From positions 2,170,001 to 2,234,000 of the forward strand of contig VRMN01000003.1 in NCBI GenBank assembly GCA_008690995.1: a stretch of 64,000 bases of DNA. The letters are read 5' to 3'. Numbering within the stretch: the stretch's first letter is position 1; each line of letters begins with the position of its first letter. This stretch comes from Porphyridium purpureum. Lineage: Eukaryota > Rhodophyta > Bangiophyceae > Porphyridiales > Porphyridiaceae. Positions 57,735 to 64,000 of this stretch are shown piece by piece. Under the pieces are notes generated by a model, which was given only the letters and a program-made list of their open reading frames with translations, made no database searches and was not told where the DNA came from. The translations under genes and the position numbers were made by a program.

Positions 57735-60700
57735 TCAAGTCGGACACGTTTTCCCCGTCCTCACATATTCCAATCTCACCAGCTTTTGCTTCTCGCAAAC
57801 TTGGTGTATCCACGCCAAGTCCGTGGCTCTGGTCACTGCCATGTGATGCAACTTTGGCGAGTAGCCCATCTCGACCGCACGGAGAACAACTTGACTATCA
57901 CAAAGCAGGGTCAACGCATAATCCCCCTCTTGCACGCTTCGAAGAAACGACAATGCCGGAAACAAGGATAACTGCACCGCCTCTTCCAGAGCGGCCATTT
58001 CCGACTCAGAGGTCGAAGAGCTCACAAAGCGTTGCCTTCTGGAGCTCCAATCGACCAGATACTTGTTTCCACCCGCGACCAAGTACGTCACTCGTCCAGA
58101 CGTCGACTTGCGCGTTTCCGGACACCCAGCGAAGTCGGCATCAGCATAACCCAAGACGCTTACGTCGCTGATCTTCAATGACGTCATCCGCAAATACTCA
58201 AGTGGCTCACGAGGCACCTTCAAGTATTGCATGACGCGAACCAGGAGTCTCTCAGCTGCGACGTTCCAGCTATCCACATACCGAGCCACCACTCCAACTG
58301 CGTAGGAGATATCCGGTCTGACCGTCCTGGCCAACCACAGCAGCCTCCCAAAATGCTCGCGTATTTTCAGATGCCCATGTTCGACTTGAACATCCAATAC
58401 AGCGTCAGCATTCATCTTCTCGCCTGGTGACTTCACTGCTCGCAGCACCTGCCCAAGTTCTTCTTCGAATTCCTTCACCACCAAAGCTTGGTAGTGATCA
58501 TGATCCAACGAAAGCCGTGCCGCCGACTCCGAGATCGTGAGACCTAGGAACCTCAACGGGGTACCTTCCGAGAGGACTTCTGGCTCCTTCTCAATGAGGA
58601 ACTCTGACCTCAACTCTCGAAATATCTCACCCCGATCCTTCTCGGCACACGCGAGCAGGCCATCATCGACATACAAGGCCAAGAGTGCAACAGATGCACT
58701 TCCCGCCATCTTTTTTACGTATACATTCTTCTCGCCGTGAATCAAATCCCACCCGAACTTCTGAAGTCTTCTGCGGGCATCGATGGAAAAGTCAGACCCG
58801 CTTCTTGGCAAGCCATAAAGCGCCCTCCTTAAGCGAACGACAAGTCCATCACCTCCTCCTGGAACGTGACGGGGCAACATGGCAAACGTCGGTGGTCCTG
58901 ACAAGTCAGCGTGTAAGTACGCCGACGTCACATCGAACGACACGATTTTCAATCCCAGGATCGCGGCCAAAGCTATCAGCATTCTGATTGCAGACAGGCC
59001 CGCGGGCACCTCATAGTCAAACACATCCTGAGTGACCTTCCCTGAGGCATCCCAAATCCTATTTCCACCAGCAACAAGCCGACACTTGACCTTGCGAAAC
59101 TCCTCCGGAAGCTCAGCGAACTTCAATCCGAATATAAAGTGTGTCCGCACAAATCGTGCGCCTGGGACCTTGAGAGCTTCTTCCCTTGAAATAGGTTGCT
59201 CATCCCATACCTTGAATCGGATCATCAAGTCCACTTCTTTTTGCATGGCTTCTCTTCCAGCCGAAGAAGCCAGAGCTTGGCTCGTCTGCAACAAAGTTGT
59301 CAAGTTCAATTGCGGTGTTTCTGGAGCAACTCCTGCGCGTTGCTTCCAATTTTCCTCCGAGAGGCCCATATTATGGGCCCGGGCTCGCACATCCTTTCCG
59401 TTTCTTGAATTGCGGAACACTGCCTTGTATTCTTGCAGAGTTCTTTCCCACTTCCCCCAGCCAAAGAGCCGTAAGCCATCCATGATGGCCTGATCCTCTT
59501 CCCGGCTCCAAGCTACACTGGGTTTTCGTTTCCCCCTTCTTCCAATAGGTAGGGGAACGTCCTCCTCCAAGTTCCCGGATACACGCGCCTCGGCCGTATT
59601 CGTAGGCAACACCATAGTCTCTTGACTATCCGGTTCTTCCTGCCTAGGGTGAAAGTCGATTTCACCCTCACGTGCCGAGACCTCCTCGTCATCCCTTGTT
59701 TCCAAAGTCCGCATTGGAAACACTTCAGGGAACGCCTTGAAGTCCTGAGTGCGAGTCAGCTTCGGTGCCGCACTCGTCCACTCCTCCTGAGGAAGGACCC
59801 AGATTGCCAGCGGATGCTCCGCAACTCCAACAAGGACTCCAATCTTTCCTCTGGGTGCATACTTGTTCTCAGGTTGATCATTCTTGAAAACCACCTTGCA
59901 CCCAAATGGTACTGCTACCTTCCCCCGCTTCCATCTCTCACCGTACCTCATTTCATACGGAGACTTCCCAGACCTCTTGTCTGGGTGCAGCCGATTGAAC
60001 ATGAAGACGAAATGCTGAGCGGCATGCAAAAACCACCGCTTTCCCAGCCCAGACTGCAGGAGATTTGCTCGTACCCCCTGATTCAAAGTATGATGGAAAC
60101 GTTCCTGTTCAGCGTGGCTATTCGGTCTATGTGGGACGCCAATCTCATGCTTCACGAGATTCTCCCGTACCAAATTGCTCACATTTCCCCTGAACTCGTT
60201 TCCATCATCTGTCCTCAGTACCTTTGGCCATCCTCGCCCGGCTTGCACGCTTGTCCAAGCTTCAGCAACCGCCGTATGCGTTTTGGCTCTCAATCCTGCC
60301 AGTGTGGCCCACCTCGTCGCTCTATCGATGTGCGTCAGTATGTACTTTGCTCCATCGATGGCTTCCACGTTACGTCCGGGCTCCACCAGGTCGATCCCAA
60401 CTTCGTCATTGAACGACAAAGTGGACAAGTCCTTCTCCAGCCTTCTTGCTGGTCGGCTCTTGATCTTGGCCACAACACACGTCTCACAATCATCCCGCAT
60501 CGGCATGTGAGTCAACGCATGTTCCATCCCGGCCATCTTTCCTTCGACCTCTTCACTGGCACTCTCCTCTTCTCCATCGTACGCTTGATTTCCGCTTGAC
60601 TCGGAAAGAGCGTCCACGACATTCACCATCGCACAATCTTCCACATTTTTAAGTTCCAAGTCCATCGAACCCCTCTGCCAATCAATCCTCGGGTTCACGC

Positions 60701-61148
60701 GACTCAGCCAGTCCCACCCGAGGATTGCATCCATTTGCAGCGGTCCGACATAAAACTTGACCGGCCCTTTCCAGAACCCAAGATCAACATGCTGCGACAC
60801 CGGGCCATGCACTGAGACACTTTGCCCACCCGCAAGCTTGACCATTCCGTTCTCGCGCCCTTCAAATCTGCCGACAAAGCGAGATCCAAGAAAATTGTGC
60901 GATGCTCCGCTGTCCACCAGAAATTGGACAGACTCGCCATCTAAAGTTCCACGCTTGTAGAGCAACCTCGACGCCGCATCAGCGCGCCAGACCTCACCTA
61001 CAAAGCCCATCCCGGGAGGTTCCGTTCCCCTCGAGTGCACCTCCCAACTTCTCCCTCGAGGTTTTAGTTTTCCGGGCCTCCCGCCAAGTGCCCGTTCCGC
61101 TTTGGGCAATTGGGTTTGATGTGGCCGCGCTGCCCACAATGGTAGCAT
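57735..61148 (-). CDS. pol: copia pol polyprotein with an embedded Myb/SANT-like domain
   Basis: A frame of about 1137 codons with protease, integrase, reverse transcriptase and RNase H in the Ty1/copia order. It overlaps the end of gag by 85 bases in another frame, an arrangement that fits the frameshift known in LTR families. Between integrase and reverse transcriptase (about 59370-59524) lies a Myb/SANT-like stretch beginning WSREEDQAIMDGLRLFGWGK. The frame looks whole. Confidence 0.88.
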   Translation of the reverse strand: MLPLWAARPHQTQLPKAERALGGRPGKLKPRGRSWEVHSRGTEPPGMGFVGEVWRADAASRLLYKRGTLDGESVQFLVDSGASHNFLGSRFVGRFEGRENGMVKLAGGQSVSVHGPVSQHVDLGFWKGPVKFYVGPLQMDAILGWDWLSRVNPRIDWQRGSMDLELKNVEDCAMVNVVDALSESSGNQAYDGEEESASEEVEGKMAGMEHALTHMPMRDDCETCVVAKIKSRPARRLEKDLSTLSFNDEVGIDLVEPGRNVEAIDGAKYILTHIDRATRWATLAGLRAKTHTAVAEAWTSVQAGRGWPKVLRTDDGNEFRGNVSNLVRENLVKHEIGVPHRPNSHAEQERFHHTLNQGVRANLLQSGLGKRWFLHAAQHFVFMFNRLHPDKRSGKSPYEMRYGERWKRGKVAVPFGCKVVFKNDQPENKYAPRGKIGVLVGVAEHPLAIWVLPQEEWTSAAPKLTRTQDFKAFPEVFPMRTLETRDDEEVSAREGEIDFHPRQEEPDSQETMVLPTNTAEARVSGNLEEDVPLPIGRRGKRKPSVAWSREEDQAIMDGLRLFGWGKWERTLQEYKAVFRNSRNGKDVRARAHNMGLSEENWKQRAGVAPETPQLNLTTLLQTSQALASSAGREAMQKEVDLMIRFKVWDEQPISREEALKVPGARFVRTHFIFGLKFAELPEEFRKVKCRLVAGGNRIWDASGKVTQDVFDYEVPAGLSAIRMLIALAAILGLKIVSFDVTSAYLHADLSGPPTFAMLPRHVPGGGDGLVVRLRRALYGLPRSGSDFSIDARRRLQKFGWDLIHGEKNVYVKKMAGSASVALLALYVDDGLLACAEKDRGEIFRELRSEFLIEKEPEVLSEGTPLRFLGLTISESAARLSLDHDHYQALVVKEFEEELGQVLRAVKSPGEKMNADAVLDVQVEHGHLKIREHFGRLLWLARTVRPDISYAVGVVARYVDSWNVAAERLLVRVMQYLKVPREPLEYLRMTSLKISDVSVLGYADADFAGCPETRKSTSGRVTYLVAGGNKYLVDWSSRRQRFVSSSTSESEMAALEEAVQLSLFPALSFLRSVQEGDYALTLLCDSQVVLRAVEMGYSPKLHHMAVTRATDLAWIHQVCEKQKLVRLEYVRTGKTCPT

Positions 61149-62020
61149 CTGACTTTGCCCATGTCCGCACGCTTGCGCTTCTCCGGCTGGCGTTTCTCCA
61201 CGACGCCCAAATCCATTGGCGCCGTCCCGGCATACGACGAGCTGTTCCGGTAGTTTGGACTCGAGGCGCCATGAAAAGCCTCCCTCATGTCTCCTCCAAA
61301 CCTACCAACCTGCTCCGCAGCCAACGCCGCCCTCAGCGACTCTTCCAGCGTCTTCGTGTCCTGACGCGCCACCTCAAGGCGAAGCCTCTCCTTCAGGCCG
61401 AGAGTGAAGATGGTGTTGAGCTCGGCATCTGTCACATTATCCACGGACAGAGCCACCATCCTCAGGCGCTGCTCAAACTCAGCAACAGTCATCTTGCCCT
61501 GCTTCAGCTGATACAAGTTCGTTCGAGCAGTCAGGTATGCCTGCGGCGGCTCAAATGCCGTCCTCACGAAGCTCGCGAACGCATTCCAACCGGACTCGGC
61601 CAATGCCATCCTCTGTTCCTCAGGGCGAGCTGCCCACAGAAGCGCGGCATCCTTCTCAAAGAAGCGCGACGCTACGATCACCTTCTGCGACTCCAGCGCT
61701 CCAGCTGGCATGCACATGTCCAAGTCTTGCTTCATCCTCGACAACCACTCGTTCACAACGAGTTTGTCGCGCTGTCCGTCGTATTTCCTCAAGCTGCGTC
61801 CAATCAGCGATGCAACGGTCCTTTCCGTTTCGCCGGGACCAGCTGACACAGATGCCTGATGCATCACATTCTGCAGCATCTCCTGCAAGAGGCGGTTTCC
61901 CTCCTGCAGCTGCACAATCATCATTTCTTGTCCTCCGATACGAGCATGAAGCTGGTTGAAAGCTTCAATCCACGACGCGCCGCCCTGCAGGCCCTGCACG
62001 TCCATTCCCTCAGAATCCAT
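61064..62020 (-). CDS. gag: copia gag protein
   Basis: A 318-residue frame from the ATG at 62020, with a Gag-type helical region (residues about 60-200) and a CCHC zinc knuckle CYHCGQRGHIKPNC near the end. The frame looks whole. Confidence 0.88.
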   Translation of the reverse strand: MDSEGMDVQGLQGGASWIEAFNQLHARIGGQEMMIVQLQEGNRLLQEMLQNVMHQASVSAGPGETERTVASLIGRSLRKYDGQRDKLVVNEWLSRMKQDLDMCMPAGALESQKVIVASRFFEKDAALLWAARPEEQRMALAESGWNAFASFVRTAFEPPQAYLTARTNLYQLKQGKMTVAEFEQRLRMVALSVDNVTDAELNTIFTLGLKERLRLEVARQDTKTLEESLRAALAAEQVGRFGGDMREAFHGASSPNYRNSSSYAGTAPMDLGVVEKRQPEKRKRADMGKVRCYHCGQRGHIKPNCPKRNGHLAGGPEN

Positions 62021-62042
62021 CTTCGCCGATGCGATGATACCA

Positions 62043-62851
62043 CTTTAAATTCTCGCACGCTTGATGATGACAAGCGCACGAACCCGGATGACACAACCCT
62101 TCTCAGATGACCGAACCCCAGCAACACGACGCACACAGCACAGAGAACACAACCACACGACGCACACAACACAGACGACGAATACCCGGGGCGTGGAAAA
62201 TCCAGCGTATAGGGCCTCTACTATTGCCTTTCGCGTCGGCACAGACAGCACCGGTCTCGACAGGGGCAGGGTGTCGTAACGGACAAAGCCGCCGTCTGCC
62301 TTCAGTGCTCCAAGAGCACCGAAACCCCCCAGACACGATGTGCTGCTGGCTCTGCTACACAGGCTCAGCAAAAGGCCCCACGCCTTCCGACGACCACGCC
62401 CAGGCACCCGACACCAAAGAACAACTCTTCCTTTTATTCTCTGTGTCCTTCTCCCTTGCCTCTACTTCTTCCGCTCTCTAGAAATCCGGGGAACCGCACG
62501 GGCCCGCGCCCATTATATACCCCGCCGTCCTTGCTGTCCTTGACGCGGAAGGGAGAAATTATTTCTCCCAAAAGGCTGGGCTTTCCTCCGTTCGTTCCAC
62601 GGAACGAAGCCACAGCCAGCCACGTCAGCAAGCGGCTCAATGGGTGCTGGCCGGCCGCCAAGCGGCTCCTGCTTCCCTCGGACACGCGACTCCGGCTCCT
62701 CGGGGCGAAAGACAACAATACACAAAACCAGAGGTACAGGGTAAAAAACCACGCGGGCGAAAAAGCCCCTGTACCTCAAACAATTCCGAGACGCCGTACC
62801 TCCGGGTGTACACCCAGGGCGTCTCTCGGACCGGAACACTTTTAATCCATG
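62043..62851 (-). repeat. copia 5' LTR
   Basis: 809 bp. On minus it runs CATGG...TTTAAAG, so its ends do not show the usual TG...CA. A TATA string lies near 62513-62520. GAGGTACAGGG (62731-62741) faces CCCTGTACCTC (62767-62777) about 220-260 bp upstream of it, and the palindrome GGGTGTACACCC follows at 62804-62815. Confidence 0.92.
62731..62815. promoter_or_regulatory. host-like GTACAG inverted pair in copia U3
   Basis: An 11-bp perfect inverted repeat of GAGGTACAGGG plus a GGGTGTACACCC palindrome in the U3 part of the LTR, matching the core of the motif found at host promoters. The same lies in the 3' LTR at 57538-57584. Confidence 0.5.
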
Positions 62852-63015
62852 CTGTAAGCAACGTGTAGAGGTTCTGCGATTTACTGTACACCCATTAACC
62901 CAGATTGGCGTTACCCTACCCTAATCACGCGCCATGGAGCCGGCAAACGAGACTTGGTTGATCGCTAGTGAAGGCGATGAAGAAGCGGAAACACCAAGAG
63001 AGAGAGAGACTTGAA

Positions 63016-63058
63016 GACAGAGCCGGACAGAGCCGGACAGCAAGCGGACAGCAAGCGA
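63016..63058. repeat. short tandem repeat upstream of uL16m
   Basis: Two copies of GACAGAGCCG and two of GACAGCAAGCG in tandem, probably in the 5' leader of the uL16m gene. Confidence 0.75.
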
Positions 63059-63072
63059 AGAAGAGGCTCATC

Positions 63073-63630
63073 ATGAGTTTGCTGCGGCCGATTCGGATGC
63101 GGTGGCAAAAGCCGCACCGCAACTTTGAGTACCCAGTGGACAACAAGAAGCACGTGCTGCAGTTCGGACAGTACGGGCTCAAGGTGATTGGGAATTACGA
63201 TGTGCGCGTCAAGCAGATCCGGTTTTCCGCCAAGCAGATCGACACGCACGAGCGCATGATCAAGCGCGAGCTCCGCGTGCACCCGCTCAGCAAGGGCATC
63301 GTCCATTTTTGGTGGAGGATCTACCCAGATCGCCCAGTCGTCAAGCTTGGCGCGGAGCAGCGTATGGGAAAGGGAAAGGCAGAGGTCGACCACTTTTCGG
63401 CAGCGCCGCGCAGGGGGCAGATTCTCATCGAGTTCTCCGAGGCACCGCGCAAAATCATACAGGACGTGGCAGAAAAGTTCCAGAAAATATGCCACCTTCG
63501 CCTCAAGCTCGTGACCAAGCCGCGCCCAACCTTCTTCACCAAGCCGCTCGCGCCAGACGTTGTCGAACGACTCTCGCGTAAAAGCCCCGCCGTGCCCGGG
63601 ATAGGCTTGCAGCAAATCTATGATGACTAG
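63073..63630 (+). CDS. MRPL16: mitochondrial large-subunit ribosomal protein uL16m
   Basis: A 185-residue protein matching bacterial-type uL16: QFGQYGLKVIGNYDVRVKQI, the blocks WWRIYPDRPVVKLGAEQRMG, KGKAEVDHFSAAPRRGQILI, and a C-terminal KLVTKPRP. uL16 lies at the A-site finger side of the peptidyl transferase centre. The first residues from ATG 63073 (MSLLRPIRMRWQKPHR) are basic and amphipathic, a good mitochondrial presequence, so I prefer that start. An earlier in-frame ATG at 62977 would add 32 residues containing several acidic ones and the tandem repeat. The plastid copy of rpl16 is plastid-encoded in red algae, so this is taken as the mitochondrial one. Confidence 0.85.
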   Translation: MSLLRPIRMRWQKPHRNFEYPVDNKKHVLQFGQYGLKVIGNYDVRVKQIRFSAKQIDTHERMIKRELRVHPLSKGIVHFWWRIYPDRPVVKLGAEQRMGKGKAEVDHFSAAPRRGQILIEFSEAPRKIIQDVAEKFQKICHLRLKLVTKPRPTFFTKPLAPDVVERLSRKSPAVPGIGLQQIYDD

Positions 63631-63691
63631 CTGGACGTATAAATATGGAATAAGTATGTATTCTCTTTGCACAAGTGAAATACTCCACGTG

Positions 63692-64000
63692 CTATTTACC
63701 ACCTTCCGTAGGGACTTCAGCCTCCAGGTCCATCCCAGGAAGGCGGTCGTGCATCACACAGATCCGCAGCGATTGAGCTCCTGGTCCGAATGTAGCCCCT
63801 GCCGTATCTTCAGAAAGGTACAGCGTCACCTCACGAGATTCTTGCTGACTGCTCAGGGCCACTCGCGTCATCGCAAGCACTGGCTGCTGCTCTTGTTTCT
63901 GCCGGTGAGCTGCGTACAACAGCACGTACCATACCGACGCGGATGCTGCCTCCTGCCCGCAGTCTAGCACTTCACGACGAAGCACGATGCGACACACATG
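63692..64000 (-). CDS. C-terminal end of a Sec63-domain protein, perhaps a Brr2/ASCC3-type helicase (partial)
   Basis: The frame is open at the right edge and stops at 63692, giving the last 102 residues. The segment WYVLLYAAHRQKQEQQPVLA followed by MTRVAL, and then LRICVMHDRLPGMDLEAEV, resembles the C-terminal Ig-like part of Sec63 domains (pattern W-L-V-G-D ... L-x-x-K-R-x-x-L ... L-T-L-Y-x-M-x-D-x-Y-x-G-x-D-x-E), as found in Brr2, ASCC3 and Sec63 itself. No helicase motif is inside the window, so the assignment is tentative. Confidence 0.5.
   Translation of the reverse strand, partial: HVCRIVLRREVLDCGQEAASASVWYVLLYAAHRQKQEQQPVLAMTRVALSSQQESREVTLYLSEDTAGATFGPGAQSLRICVMHDRLPGMDLEAEVPTEGGK

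Larger units (their letters stand above)
51362..62851 (-). mobile_element. Ty1/copia LTR retrotransposon (with nested gypsy element)
   Basis: A copia-type element on minus. Its 5' LTR is 62043-62851; its 3' LTR is 51362-51370 plus 56859-57658, split by the gypsy insertion. Both LTRs come to 809 bp and are about 99% identical, so the insertion is recent. Target duplication CTGTA: 51357-51361 and 62852-62856. A primer-binding site (TGGTATCATCGC on minus, 62031-62042), resembling the initiator-tRNA type, directly follows the 5' LTR, and a polypurine tract precedes the 3' LTR near 57659-57669. Order gag, protease, integrase, reverse transcriptase, RNase H identifies copia. The reading frames look whole. 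Confidence 0.93.

Noticed and set aside
62911-62926. Telomere-like TTACCCTACCCTAATC string
   Set aside because: Only two imperfect units; no array, and the flanks are ordinary gene spacer.

Overview
The window reads as nuclear DNA of a unicellular alga, most likely a red alga of the Porphyridium type. This is inference. Almost every gene is one uninterrupted ATG-to-stop frame. Housekeeping genes are eukaryotic: RNA polymerase III subunits, a YAK1-type kinase, NKAP, a P-type H+-ATPase, mitochondrial ribosomal proteins and complex III. Several proteins carry plastid-like N-terminal extensions (uroporphyrinogen decarboxylase, a BT1-family transporter, an RH39-like helicase). One tRNA gene carries an extra intron in the D-loop, a trait known from the nuclear tRNAs of the red alga Cyanidioschyzon.

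Layout. 1-9 kb: the start of an unknown coiled-coil protein (minus, runs off the left edge), then an FTR1 iron permease, uroporphyrinogen decarboxylase and YAK1-like kinase on plus. 9-13 kb: on minus, an inositol phosphate kinase, a low-molecular-weight tyrosine phosphatase and a DUF547 protein. 13-23 kb: a DnaJ/DUF1977 ER chaperone, a hypothetical protein, two related small Ser/Pro-rich proteins on either side of an FkbM-like methyltransferase, and a CX5R phosphatase, followed by a tRNA-Ser(UGA) with two introns. 25-36 kb: plasma-membrane H+-ATPase, an R2R3 MYB and an RH39-like DEAD-box helicase. 36-51 kb: RPC2, NKAP, a GNAT-VOC fusion, complex III subunit 7 (UQCRB), a bacterial-type isoaspartyl dipeptidase, mS35, a DDT-domain protein, RPC8 and a BT1/folate-biopterin transporter. 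51.4-62.9 kb: two nested LTR retrotransposons, a Ty3/gypsy element sitting inside the end of one LTR of a Ty1/copia element. 63-64 kb: mitochondrial uL16, then the C-terminal end of what looks like a Sec63-domain (Brr2/ASCC3-type) helicase.

Two signals go beyond gene content. First, a short motif with core GGTACAGTG (longest form GTGGAGGTACAGTG) recurs, often clustered or as inverted pairs, in many of the gaps between genes; it looks like a lineage-specific promoter element. Second, the copia element carries an inverted pair of a very similar motif in its LTR, is inserted in a GTACAG cluster between two divergent genes with target duplication CTGTA (reverse complement of TACAG), and has a Myb/SANT-like domain between integrase and reverse transcriptase. 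A link between these facts is hypothesis only.

Starts were set at the first in-frame ATG that fits the family; longer open frames beginning at GTG or TTG were trimmed. Motif counts were made by eye and are not exhaustive.
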